DNA of 64,000 nucleotides from Candidatus Cloacimonadota bacterium (GTDB taxonomy: Bacteria > Cloacimonadota > Cloacimonadia > Cloacimonadales > Cloacimonadaceae). Positions within the stretch are counted from its first letter, which is position 1. Each line of letters opens with the position of its first letter. The stretch lies in the NCBI GenBank assembly GCA_012839325.1, contig DUNQ01000043.1, positions 1 through 64,000 of the forward strand, in the 5' to 3' direction. A program made the translations under genes and the position numbers. Positions 1-8,121 of the stretch are shown here, in pieces. The notes under the pieces were generated by a model. That model searched no databases, was not told the DNA's origin, and was given only the letters and a program-made list of their open reading frames with translations.

Positions 1-401
1 ATTGATAGGGATCGCATCCTTTATGCTCCTCCGGCTTGATACGCTAAGCATTCTTATCTTTATAGGCTTTTTCGCCCAAGAGCCCATCATGTTCTTTCTT
101 TATTTTTGCAAAAATATTATCGAATGTATCAGTCATTTCTGTCGTCTCCATAAGTTTTTCAAAGCTACTCATAAGATAGCGCTTAATAAGAGGATTAACA
201 AACAAAATCAGCATTTCACGAAATATTTCTTGACTATATTTGCTTCTTTCAAAATAGAGTTTAATAAAGGAAACATTTAACAGTGTGTATTATATATTGG
301 CTCTGTAGTGCTGATTTGGCTTATATACTACAAATAGGAATGAATTTAGCATAAACAGAATAAAATAAAAGAAATAAAACAAAATATGGAGACCTTAGAA
401 A
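1..401. other. Left-edge intergenic region, no confident gene
   Basis: No convincing complete gene is seen in these 401 bases. The plus strand has a hydrophobic reading frame (2-280) without a ribosome site or family resemblance. The minus strand has a charged, more protein-like frame at 44-214, listed separately. The DNA next to the following gene is very AT-rich. A GGAG about 10 nt before the ATG at 402 is the probable ribosome site of that gene. No clear promoter hexamer pair was found. Confidence 0.5.
44..214 (-). CDS. Possible short protein or decayed gene fragment (56 aa)
   Basis: A minus-strand frame opens at about 288 and stops at a TAG at 44-46; its first ATG is at 214. The translated tail is rich in Lys, Glu and Asp (for example FDNIFAKIKKEHDGLLGEKA), as a real soluble protein would be, and the same frame stays open after the stop toward the window edge (RIKPEEHKGC). 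That pattern would fit an old gene with an in-frame stop, or a real small gene followed by chance open frame. I do not recognise a family, there is no good ribosome site, and the left edge cuts the context. Low confidence. Confidence 0.2.
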   Translation of the reverse strand: MLILFVNPLIKRYLMSSFEKLMETTEMTDTFDNIFAKIKKEHDGLLGEKAYKDKNA

Positions 402-2297
402 ATGAAAAAGAGCATACTACTCTTGATAATCGCGGTGTTTATCACCGGACTTTTTGCAGTCCCTCGCGAGATGGTGATCGTTGAGATCGCCACGGGAACA
501 TGGTGTGGATACTGTCCCGGAGCAGCCATGGGTGCCAGTGATCTTATCGCAAACGGACATAATGTTGCCATTATCAAAAACCATAATGGCGACCCCTTTG
601 CAAACACATATTCAAATGCAAGAAATAACTATTATTCACCGAGTGGATACCCGACAGCATATTTCGACGGAGGTAATCCCACAAGCGGCGGCAGCTCGAA
701 CCAATCACTTTATTCAAACTATCTGCCCAAAGTAAACGCGCGCCTTAACGTTCCCTCGAACTATACCATATCTGCAGAAGCTGAAGTGAACGGCAATATT
801 ATGACTGTAGATGTGACAGTGACAAAAGTTTCTAATGATACAAACACGAACGTAAAGCTTCGCTCATCCATCACACAGTCTAACATTGCATTCAACTGGT
901 TTAACCAAACCGTGCTCGACAATGTAAACAGACTTATGGCACCGGACGCAAACGGCGTAACCATCAACCTCGGAACGGGTGATTCCGTTACTGAAACCCT
1001 TGTATTTAATCTTGATGGCACTTGGCAAGTCCCCGATCTGGAGCTTGTGCTTTTCCTTCAAACTGATTCAACTAAAGAGATCCTTCAAGGCAAAAAGTAT
1101 AGCCTTGCCGGTCTCACCGGAGCTTATCCCGCTTCCACAGACAGCATTATTTATGACGGAATCTATGTTGGCGGATCTCAGCCCGTTGCTGTGACTTTTT
1201 ACAACTATTTCGACACCCCGGTGACAGCAACTTTGACCAGCTCAAGCGAGCATTTCACCGTTGATCATGATGAGATTTATATCCATGCATCACAGTCCTT
1301 TACCACGGATATTTCCTTCACACCGCAAGCAGCAGGTGATTTTACAGGAACCATCAACGTAGTAGGAAACTTCAATTTCCACCCTGATTTCGATATAGAA
1401 GTATCCGGCAGCTCTTTCCTGAACGAGCCTCCATCTGTCGAGAATGTGGTAGTGCTCGGAGCGCCCATAGCCTATGAAGTCCTCACGGCTTCTTATGACT
1501 TCATTGATCCCGATAACGATCCCGAAGGAGATACCGAGTTAGCCTGGTATATCTTCAGCGGAAATCAACACTATCCCTTAGACGACCATCATGGACCCAC
1601 ATACAACGTTCAAAGCCATGATATCGGCTTGCAGATTGCTTTTAGCGTAACCCCATACGATATTCACGGCATGCCCGGAGAGACGGTATTCAGCCAGCCG
1701 AGCGCTGTGATTCAAAACATTCCTCCTCCGGAAAACCTTGCCGCTGAAGTTGAACGCCCGAACACAGTTATCCTCACATGGGAAAAGCCTTCCGCATATA
1801 GCGATCGCGCTTTTGTTGGATACAAGCTTTTCCGTAATGGACTGAATATCTCCACGATCACAAATACAAATACCCTCACTTTTAGGGATACTTATTTACC
1901 CGACGGAACCCATGAATATTGGATTTGCACATTCTTCAACAACCCCGTTGCAATGTCTGATCCCTCACCTTCAGTATTCGTCGAAATAGATGCAACGTCC
2001 AACGAAGATGCCGTGAGCAACGTCCAATTCGGCATTTCCTCTTCACCCAACCCATTTGCAAACTCTATGAGTTTCGCAGCAAAGTCTCTGCCCGCCAGCG
2101 ATGTGAACATCTCTGTCTATAATATCAAAGGGCAGCAAGTCAATTCTTTCACCGCAATCGCAGATATCAACGGTGAAGTAAATCTCGACTGGGATGGAAA
2201 GGACAAACATGGTAGAAACCTTGAAAGCGGAGTCTATCTCTACAAGATGGAATCCTCAGGCAAGAGCTTTACCGGCAAAATGATCAAAACAAAATAA
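402..2297 (+). CDS. Secreted thioredoxin-like (Omp28-type) protein with C-terminal Por/FlgD-like sorting domain
   Basis: This 631-residue protein starts with a signal peptide (MKKSILLLIIAVFITGLFA, cleavage probably near residue 19). It then has a thioredoxin-like segment with the redox motif WCGYC (Cys35, Cys38), as in the Omp28-related family. The middle is beta-rich, and a fibronectin type III-like domain lies at about 475-565 (LTWEKPSAYSD, VGYKLFRNG). The last ~85 residues (SPNPF...VYNIKGQQV...GVYLYKM...GKMIKTK) are the Por-secretion/FlgD-Ig type tail common on exported proteins of Bacteroidota, Cloacimonadota and relatives. It is probably an exported, surface-attached or periplasmic protein with disulfide chemistry or disulfide-stabilised binding. 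It stands alone, with its own terminator at 2319-2353. The exact substrate cannot be told. Confidence 0.8.
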   Translation: MKKSILLLIIAVFITGLFAVPREMVIVEIATGTWCGYCPGAAMGASDLIANGHNVAIIKNHNGDPFANTYSNARNNYYSPSGYPTAYFDGGNPTSGGSSNQSLYSNYLPKVNARLNVPSNYTISAEAEVNGNIMTVDVTVTKVSNDTNTNVKLRSSITQSNIAFNWFNQTVLDNVNRLMAPDANGVTINLGTGDSVTETLVFNLDGTWQVPDLELVLFLQTDSTKEILQGKKYSLAGLTGAYPASTDSIIYDGIYVGGSQPVAVTFYNYFDTPVTATLTSSSEHFTVDHDEIYIHASQSFTTDISFTPQAAGDFTGTINVVGNFNFHPDFDIEVSGSSFLNEPPSVENVVVLGAPIAYEVLTASYDFIDPDNDPEGDTELAWYIFSGNQHYPLDDHHGPTYNVQSHDIGLQIAFSVTPYDIHGMPGETVFSQPSAVIQNIPPPENLAAEVERPNTVILTWEKPSAYSDRAFVGYKLFRNGLNISTITNTNTLTFRDTYLPDGTHEYWICTFFNNPVAMSDPSPSVFVEIDATSNEDAVSNVQFGISSSPNPFANSMSFAAKSLPASDVNISVYNIKGQQVNSFTAIADINGEVNLDWDGKDKHGRNLESGVYLYKMESSGKSFTGKMIKTK

Positions 2298-2318
2298 AGA
2301 TAAACTAATATAAATAAT

Positions 2319-2353
2319 GCCCTGTCATGTGTTTACGTGGCAGGGCTCTTTTT
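2319..2353 (+). terminator. Rho-independent terminator after the Omp28-like gene
   Basis: The arms GCCCTGTCA (2319-2327) and TGGCAGGGC (2338-2346) form a stem with one mismatch and a 10-nt loop, followed by a T-rich run (TCTTTTTAT). It sits 21 nt after the stop codon of the upstream gene. Confidence 0.85.
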
Positions 2354-2377
2354 ATGAGTGCCATGCCCTGAATGCCG

Positions 2378-2471
2378 CTTCCCTATTGGGTTCCGATGGT
2401 GATGTGGTCATGATATGGTCATGGGTATGAGCACATCATAAGCGAAACACGGGCTGAACCATATAGGGAAG
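2378..2471 (+). repeat. 94-bp near-palindromic intergenic repeat, copy A
   Basis: One of three 94-bp copies in the window (others at 23189-23282, inverted, and 43641-43734). Its outer arms are CTTCCCTATTGGGTTC at the left end and GAACCATATAGGGAAG at the right end, complementary at 14 of 16 positions. The core contains GATGTGGTCATGATATGG and ATGAGCACATCAT. By hand alignment without gaps it matches the reverse complement of the 23189 copy at 80 of 94 positions and the 43641 copy at 66 of 94. It lies 80 nt after the end of the Omp28-like gene, just past its terminator. It has no coding potential and no obvious target-site duplication. Confidence 0.9.
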
Positions 2472-2522
2472 GGATAGGAAAAAAGCAGAAATATTGGCGA
2501 ACATGCGCAAAAACCAATAATT

Positions 2523-2550
2523 TTGGTGGACAACATTTCAACTATATTAA
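2523..2550 (+). promoter_or_regulatory. Possible promoter of the EF-G gene
   Basis: TTGGTG (2523-2528), a 16-nt spacer and TATTAA (2545-2550) resemble a sigma-70 promoter about 58 nt before the EF-G start. The -35 box is only a partial match. Just upstream is an imperfect inverted pair (ATTGG ... CCAAT) that could bear on regulation. Weak call. Confidence 0.35.
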
Positions 2551-2607
2551 AACTGTCTTAATCACTGTTATGACTTAAGAATTGCTAATTTATATAGAGG
2601 ATTTATT

Positions 2608-4725
2608 ATGAAAACCGATGCGGACAACCCGCTTTCTAAGATTAGAAACATTGGCATCATGGCTCACATTGATGCCGGAAAAACCACGACAACGGAGCGA
2701 ATACTCTTTTACACCGGCTTTTTGCACAAAATGGGTGAAGTGCATGATGGAAATGCCTTCACAGACTGGATGCAACAGGAACGCGAAAGAGGAATAACGA
2801 TTACCTCCGCGACCGTCACTTGCCCCTGGCGAGATCATCAGATCAATATCATCGATACCCCCGGGCATGTGGACTTTACCGCCGAAGTGGAACGCTCGCT
2901 CAGAGTTTTGGACGGAGCAGTAGGCGTGTTTTGCGCCGTTGCAGGGGTGGAGCCCCAGTCTGAAACCGTTTGGCATCAAGCAGATAGATACCACGTTCCC
3001 AGAATTGCCTATGTAAACAAGATGGATAGGACCGGTGCGGATTATGAGCGCGTGATTCAGATGATTCACGAAAGGCTCACCACCAAGGCTTGCGCCATCA
3101 ATATCCCCATCGGCAGAGAGGATGATTTTGAGGGCGTGATAGATCTCATCAGCATGCGTGCTTGGTATTTCGACCCGCTTACCCAGGGCTGCGATATTCG
3201 CAATATCGAGATTCCCGAAAGCCTGATGAAAGAGGCAGAAGAGGCTCGCGAACACCTGATTGAGACCGTTTCTGAATATAGCGACGAGCTTATCATTGCT
3301 TTCTTAGAAAATAAGGAAATCAGTGCTGAGATGATCTGCAAGGCAATACGCAAAGGGACGCTGGAACATGGCTTCATCCCCGTGCTATGTGGCTCATCAC
3401 TGAGAAATAAGGGCTTGCAGCTCTTGCTTGATGGAGTGGTAGATTTCTTGCCTTCGCCTTTGGATATCGGCGATACTCAGGCAATGCTTGTTGATAGCGA
3501 TGAAACCATTGACTTGGCGCCGGATCCCGATGGTCCGCTTGCCGGAATGGCATTTAAGGTTCAGATGGATAAATATGTGGGCAGATTGATCTACGTTCGC
3601 ATCTACTCCGGAACTCTAAAAAAGGGCGCCAGCTTCATTAATATGACCAATGGAAAAAAAGAGAGAGTTTCGCGCATCTTGCAGATGATGTCGAATAAAA
3701 AGAACGACAAAGACAGTCTGCATGCCGGCGATATCGGTGCGATTGTAGGTCCGCGATTCTTGGTGACGGGCGATACAATCACCGATGGCAAGGAAGACAT
3801 TATCTTCTCACGCATGAACTTCCCGGATTCCGTGATCTCGATTGCGATCGAACCCAGATCAAAGTCGGACGAGGAAAATCTGAGCAATGCGCTTGAACGC
3901 TTGCAGGAAGAAGATCCCACTTTCCACGTTCATATAGATAAAGACTCCGGTCAGACCATACTTTCGGGCATGGGCGAGCTTCATCTTGAGGTTATCGTAG
4001 ATAGGATCAGACGTGAATTCGGCGTCTCGGTGAATGTTGGTAATCCGCAGGTCTCTTATAAGGAAACTATCACCAGAGGCTTGGAGCTTACGGAAGTATT
4101 CCAGCGCGAGATGAACGGCAAAGGCAACTATGCATCCGTGAAATTGCGTCTCACTCCAATCCCGGAAGATCAGATCACCGAGAGCGTGAAAAACACCTTT
4201 ACAAACTCTGTTACGGCAGATAAGATTCCCAGTGAATATTGGAAAGCGATAGAAGAAAGCGCGCTTGCGGCGTTAAGCGATGGACCGCTCATCAGCGGAG
4301 CGGTGGAAAGAGTGGCAATTGAGCTCATCGATGGCGACTTTAACCCCGTAGATTCCAATGAATTGGCGTTCCGCATTGCAACCTCAATGGCTGTATGCCG
4401 TGGCTTGCAAGAGGCGAAACCGGTGATAATGGAGCCCGTGATGTTGCTCACGGTTCACTCTCCGGACGAATTCATCGGCGATATCATCTCTGACGTGAAT
4501 GCAAAACGTGGCAAAGTAAACGTGATGAGGCGTCATAGCGAATACCTTCAAGAAGTGGTTGCAGATGTGCCGCTATCCGAGCTTTTCGGCTATTCCACGC
4601 GGATTCGCAGTCTCTCTCAGGGAAGGGCGCTTTATACCTTGGAATTCAACAAGTTTGACATAGCGCCTTCTCAGGTGCAGAATGATGTTTTAAGAAGAAT
4701 CCGCGGATACGTAGATTATTCTTGA
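2608..4725 (+). CDS. fusA: Translation elongation factor G (possibly a second paralogue)
   Basis: This 705-residue GTPase has the G1 motif [14 protein letters not shown] near the N terminus, switch [10 protein letters not shown], the NKMD guanine motif, and the later EF-G domains (GMGELHLEV in domain III, and domains IV and V). EF-G moves tRNAs and mRNA through the ribosome after peptide bond formation and helps recycle ribosomes. A GAGG at 2597-2600 sits 7 nt before the ATG. The usual neighbours rpsL, rpsG and tuf are absent, and the switch I region reads [17 protein letters not shown] instead of the more common form with ATMDW. The gene could therefore be one of the additional EF-G paralogues known in several phyla; this window cannot settle it. 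Confidence 0.93.
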   Translation: MKTDADNPLSKIRNIGIMAHIDAGKTTTTERILFYTGFLHKMGEVHDGNAFTDWMQQERERGITITSATVTCPWRDHQINIIDTPGHVDFTAEVERSLRVLDGAVGVFCAVAGVEPQSETVWHQADRYHVPRIAYVNKMDRTGADYERVIQMIHERLTTKACAINIPIGREDDFEGVIDLISMRAWYFDPLTQGCDIRNIEIPESLMKEAEEAREHLIETVSEYSDELIIAFLENKEISAEMICKAIRKGTLEHGFIPVLCGSSLRNKGLQLLLDGVVDFLPSPLDIGDTQAMLVDSDETIDLAPDPDGPLAGMAFKVQMDKYVGRLIYVRIYSGTLKKGASFINMTNGKKERVSRILQMMSNKKNDKDSLHAGDIGAIVGPRFLVTGDTITDGKEDIIFSRMNFPDSVISIAIEPRSKSDEENLSNALERLQEEDPTFHVHIDKDSGQTILSGMGELHLEVIVDRIRREFGVSVNVGNPQVSYKETITRGLELTEVFQREMNGKGNYASVKLRLTPIPEDQITESVKNTFTNSVTADKIPSEYWKAIEESALAALSDGPLISGAVERVAIELIDGDFNPVDSNELAFRIATSMAVCRGLQEAKPVIMEPVMLLTVHSPDEFIGDIISDVNAKRGKVNVMRRHSEYLQEVVADVPLSELFGYSTRIRSLSQGRALYTLEFNKFDIAPSQVQNDVLRRIRGYVDYS

Positions 4726-4750
4726 CATCGGGACTCATTTCAGATATTCT
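4722..4750 (+). promoter_or_regulatory. Strong sigma-70-type promoter before the STAS gene
   Basis: A perfect -35 box TTGACA (4722-4727) overlaps the EF-G stop codon and is followed by a 17-nt spacer and TATTCT (4745-4750). The STAS gene starts 27 nt downstream at 4777, after an AGGAAAGGAGAAAG ribosome site. This suggests that the signalling pair and the following genes are transcribed apart from EF-G. Confidence 0.7.
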
Positions 4751-4776
4751 TTAAGTAAAGAGGAAAGGAGAAAGTT

Positions 4777-5085
4777 ATGAATATTGAACTCAACTTTAAC
4801 GAAAAAGTTGCATCCATGAGAATCGAAGGAATACTCAATAGCGAAAATGCGCATATTTTGCAAGAAAAGCTATCTGAAGTAATGAAAAGTGATGCAATTA
4901 TGCTCGAACTTGATTTGTTTGATTGCCGCAATATATCGTCAACCGGAATCGGTAAAATCCTGCTGTTTTACAAAGACTTTATCTCCAGAGGCGGAGAGAT
5001 TGAGGTCGTGCGCAGTTCAAACAGCGTGTACGAACTCTTTACAATGTTAAAACTCAATCAATTGTTTACAGTAAATCTTGGGTGA
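4777..5085 (+). CDS. STAS-domain anti-sigma factor antagonist
   Basis: This 102-residue protein is a stand-alone STAS domain of the SpoIIAA/RsbV type. Such proteins bind and sequester an anti-sigma kinase, and are switched by phosphorylation of a Ser or Thr at the start of the second helix. The matching segment here is FDCRNISSTGIGKIL (about residues 48-62), with Ser54, Ser55 and Thr56 as candidate phosphosites. The next gene overlaps or nearly touches its end and encodes a response regulator fused to a HATPase of the RsbW class, so the two are likely partners. No PP2C phosphatase and no sigma factor gene is present nearby, so the final target is unknown. Confidence 0.82.
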   Translation: MNIELNFNEKVASMRIEGILNSENAHILQEKLSEVMKSDAIMLELDLFDCRNISSTGIGKILLFYKDFISRGGEIEVVRSSNSVYELFTMLKLNQLFTVNLG

Positions 5086-5086
5086 T

Positions 5087-6001
5087 ATGTCCGCGGAGAA
5101 TCAGATTCTCGTAGTTGATGACAGCTTGGTCATCGTCGAATCTCTCGAAGCGATCTTACGACTCAGTGGCTATAAGGTTGATACCGCCTATAGCGGCAGC
5201 GAAGCTCTGAGGAAAATCCATCAAAAAGACTATGATATCGTTATATGTGATATAGAAATGCCCGGTCTGGACGGGCTGGAGTTCCTCAGCAGAGCAAAAA
5301 AGGAATTTGACGACGATCTTGATGTGATCCTCATGACAGGCTATCTGGAACACGACTACTTCATCAGTGCTATCAGGCTGGGTGCAAGCGACTTCATCAG
5401 GAAGCCCATCGATAGTAAACAGCTTATAAACTCCATACGTGATCTGCTCTTTCGGAAACAAGAACGGAAGGACTTCCTCAGCATATTTAACAATCTTGAA
5501 AAGGCAAGTCTTGAATTTGAAATATCGGCAAGAGAATTTTCAAAATTCGGTGTTTCGAGGATATTTAAATCTGCAATGAAACACTATTTCCGCAGCATCC
5601 CAAAGACCATGAATGAGCTCTTGATCTGCCTGGATGAGATGGCTTATAATGCATATATTCACGGCACGCTGAAGCTAAGTGTATCTGAACGTAGTCTATC
5701 GCACGATAAACTCAAAGCTGTGATAGATAAGAGGTTGGCAGATGATGAGATTGGCAAGAAAAGAGTGATCTTGAGCATCACCGCGAGCAATGAAGAAGAA
5801 TATATTGAAATAAAAGTGTCTGACGAAGGTGATGGCTTTGATTATAAATCATGGCTTGAGAAAGTGAAAGAGGAGCCTTTCTTGGACATGGTGAGCCATG
5901 GGCGCGGGCTGTCTATGCTCTATCATCTTTGTGATTTGGTCGCATTTGATAATGGCGGCAGAACCGTAATCGTCAGAAAAAGCTTGAATAGCGCGACTTA
6001 A
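5087..6001 (+). CDS. Response regulator fused to RsbW-like HATPase (anti-sigma kinase type)
   Basis: The protein has about 304 residues from the ATG at 5087; a TTG three codons earlier (5078) would overlap the STAS gene. Residues 1-120 are a receiver domain with the acidic pair Asp11-Asp12, the phospho-acceptor Asp55 (ICDIEMPGLDG), Thr84 and Lys106. The C-terminal half is a GHKL ATPase with an N box (LDEMAYNAYIHG), G1 box (SDEGDGFD) and G2 box (HGRGLSM). It lacks the histidine-kinase dimerisation helix with the phospho-His, so it resembles RsbW/SpoIIAB anti-sigma kinases. The likely scheme is that a sensor kinase phosphorylates the receiver, which controls how the ATPase phosphorylates or binds the adjacent STAS protein. 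The cognate sensor is not in the window. Confidence 0.82.
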   Translation: MSAENQILVVDDSLVIVESLEAILRLSGYKVDTAYSGSEALRKIHQKDYDIVICDIEMPGLDGLEFLSRAKKEFDDDLDVILMTGYLEHDYFISAIRLGASDFIRKPIDSKQLINSIRDLLFRKQERKDFLSIFNNLEKASLEFEISAREFSKFGVSRIFKSAMKHYFRSIPKTMNELLICLDEMAYNAYIHGTLKLSVSERSLSHDKLKAVIDKRLADDEIGKKRVILSITASNEEEYIEIKVSDEGDGFDYKSWLEKVKEEPFLDMVSHGRGLSMLYHLCDLVAFDNGGRTVIVRKSLNSAT

Positions 6002-6002
6002 A

Positions 6003-6806
6003 ATGTTTGCAGATGATATCTGCCTTAAGTATCAAGATCTGAAGCCGGAAGACATTAGGTTTCTCCTTTCGGAAATCTTGAGCCTTCCGCCATCGCGTCT
6101 GCATTCTCGCCTTACATTTAACTCAGAACAAAAACACCTTTTTGAAAGTGCTATAAAGCGCCTGCGCACGGGCGAACCTCCGCAATATATAGTAAATAAT
6201 GCTTGGTTTTATGGCTTGTCTTTCTACGTGGATAAAAGAGTCTTGATTCCCAGGTTTGATAGCGAGGTGCTCGTTGAGGCTCTGTCGCGATATATAAAAG
6301 GCGATGAAAGGGTGCTGGAGATAGGGGTGGGCAGTGCTGCGCTATCTATCGCTCTTAAAAAAGAGTTTCCATCATTGGTGATGCACGGCACGGATATCAG
6401 CAAAGATGCGCTCGCTGTTGCAAAGATCAATGCAGAGCGTCACGGCTGTGATATTACTTTTCATCATGCCGATCTTTTTCCGAGCGTCGAAAGCGGCTTT
6501 GATATTATTTTGTCAAATCCACCGTATATCAGCGAAAATGAGTATCAAAAGCTGGATAGCAGGGTGAAAGATTATGAGCCAAAATCGGCTCTACTTGCAA
6601 AAAATGAGGGCTTGGAATACTATCAAAGAATATATGAAAACATGGCAAGCTATTTGAATATCAATGGTATAGTTGCCTTTGAGCATGGCTTTGATCAGCA
6701 AGCGCGCATTGTAAACTTGACAGAAAGCTATGGATTCAAAATACTGCAGATGGGGAAAGATTTGTCTTCCCGAGACCGCTTTATAATAGCAAAAATAAAT
6801 TCCTAA
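6003..6806 (+). CDS. prmC: Peptide chain release factor N5-glutamine methyltransferase
   Basis: This 267-residue class I SAM methyltransferase fits PrmC/HemK, which methylates the Gln of the GGQ motif in release factors RF1 and RF2. It has an N-terminal helical domain (about 1-85), the SAM-binding glycine region LEIGVGSAA (105-113) and the hallmark NPPY motif (172-175). It starts one nucleotide after the stop of the signalling gene and ends 10 nt before murA. The usual partner prfA is not here. The SAM motif has Val and Ala where most family members have Thr and Gly, which is unusual but does not change the call. Confidence 0.9.
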   Translation: MFADDICLKYQDLKPEDIRFLLSEILSLPPSRLHSRLTFNSEQKHLFESAIKRLRTGEPPQYIVNNAWFYGLSFYVDKRVLIPRFDSEVLVEALSRYIKGDERVLEIGVGSAALSIALKKEFPSLVMHGTDISKDALAVAKINAERHGCDITFHHADLFPSVESGFDIILSNPPYISENEYQKLDSRVKDYEPKSALLAKNEGLEYYQRIYENMASYLNINGIVAFEHGFDQQARIVNLTESYGFKILQMGKDLSSRDRFIIAKINS

Positions 6807-6816
6807 AGAGGATGTG

Positions 6817-8070
6817 ATGGATAAATTTATAATTGAAGCAAATCGCGATCTTAGTGGTAAGATCTATGTTGATGGCGCGAAAAACGCTATCCTGCCGGCA
6901 ATGGCAACTTGTCTTTTGGCTCCGGGTAAATCCAGGCTGACAAATGTTCCCAGTCTTATAGACCTCAAATCTATGGCTCATCTAATGAGGGTGATAGGCG
7001 CGCGCGTGGAATATGAAAATGGTGAGATGTATATTGATAGTAAAGATGTTTGCTATCCTGAAGCGCCTTATGAACTTGTAAGCAAGATGCGTGCATCCAT
7101 ATATGTCTTGGGTCCTCTCTTGGCTCGTTTGGGTAAGGCGCGTGTGTCTTTCCCCGGCGGATGCGCTATCGGAACGAGACCCGTTGATCTTCACCTCAAA
7201 GCCATGGAAGCGCTTGGTGCAAAGATAGAAATTGAGCATGGCTATATCATCGCAACGGCAGAAAAGCTCGTGGGTGCTGATATTCATTTTGAAAAGTCCT
7301 CTGTGGGAGCCACGGTGAATGCGCTCATGGCATCCGTGCTCGCAGAAGGCAGAACTCGCATCCTAAGTGCAGCTATGGAACCTGAGATTGATCTCGTGAT
7401 TGATATGCTCGTTAAAATGGGCGCAAAGATCAGCGGGAAAGGCACCACTACGCTCATCATTGATGGAGTGAAAGAGCTGTATCCTATCGAGATGGAGATG
7501 ATTCCGGATAGGATTGAGGCAGGAACTTTCCTCATCGCCGGTGCGCTTTCAACAAAGCCGGTGACGGTTTGCAATTGTGAGCCAAATCACCTCAGAGCCC
7601 TTTTAGATAAGCTCTGGGAAGTGGGTTGCGAGCTGGATATCAATGGAAAAGATATCACTGTTATCCCGCCGGAAGTGATCAAGCCTTGTAATATTCTTAC
7701 ATTGCCGCATCCGGGATTCCCTACAGACCTTCAGGCTCAATTCACTGTGCTCATGTGTCTTGCAGATGGCGTAAGCTTTGTGGAAGATACTATTTTCCCC
7801 GATAGATTTATGCACGTTGCAGAGCTTAATCGCTTGCAGGCAAACATTGAATTGCAGCGCAATGTGGCAACCATCAGAGGGGTGGAGAAGCTCAGCGGAG
7901 CGGAAGTAATGGCAACAGATCTCAGAGCGAGTGCTGCATTGGTTCTCGCCGGTATGATCGCCGAGGGAACCACCACTGTCTCGCGCATCTATCACATCGA
8001 TCGCGGTTATGACAGAATCGAAGAAAAGCTGAGCGGTATAGGCGCGAAGATCAGAAGAGTGAAAGGTTAA
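6817..8070 (+). CDS. murA: UDP-N-acetylglucosamine 1-carboxyvinyltransferase
   Basis: MurA adds enolpyruvate from PEP to UDP-GlcNAc, the first committed step of peptidoglycan synthesis in the cytoplasm. The 417-residue protein has the GAKNAILPAM N-terminal motif and the active-site loop PGGCAIGTRPVDLH with Cys116. That Cys is the fosfomycin target in sensitive enzymes, and some bacteria replace it with Asp. The C-terminal DLRASAALVLAGM is also typical. I chose the ATG at 6817, 4 nt after GAGGA; a GTG immediately before it is possible. Confidence 0.96.
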   Translation: MDKFIIEANRDLSGKIYVDGAKNAILPAMATCLLAPGKSRLTNVPSLIDLKSMAHLMRVIGARVEYENGEMYIDSKDVCYPEAPYELVSKMRASIYVLGPLLARLGKARVSFPGGCAIGTRPVDLHLKAMEALGAKIEIEHGYIIATAEKLVGADIHFEKSSVGATVNALMASVLAEGRTRILSAAMEPEIDLVIDMLVKMGAKISGKGTTTLIIDGVKELYPIEMEMIPDRIEAGTFLIAGALSTKPVTVCNCEPNHLRALLDKLWEVGCELDINGKDITVIPPEVIKPCNILTLPHPGFPTDLQAQFTVLMCLADGVSFVEDTIFPDRFMHVAELNRLQANIELQRNVATIRGVEKLSGAEVMATDLRASAALVLAGMIAEGTTTVSRIYHIDRGYDRIEEKLSGIGAKIRRVKG

Positions 8071-8121
8071 GCCTTCGCTGTTGGATTATAAAATGTTTAA
8101 ATAAATAGAGTTGAGATAAAT

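Noticed and set aside
2-280. Plus-strand 92-codon hydrophobic reading frame
   Set aside because: It has no ribosome site or family resemblance, and the opposite strand has more protein-like text in the same place.
2590-3255. 221-codon frame antisense to EF-G
   Set aside because: It lies inside the highly conserved EF-G coding sequence on the other strand, a shadow of its codon pattern.
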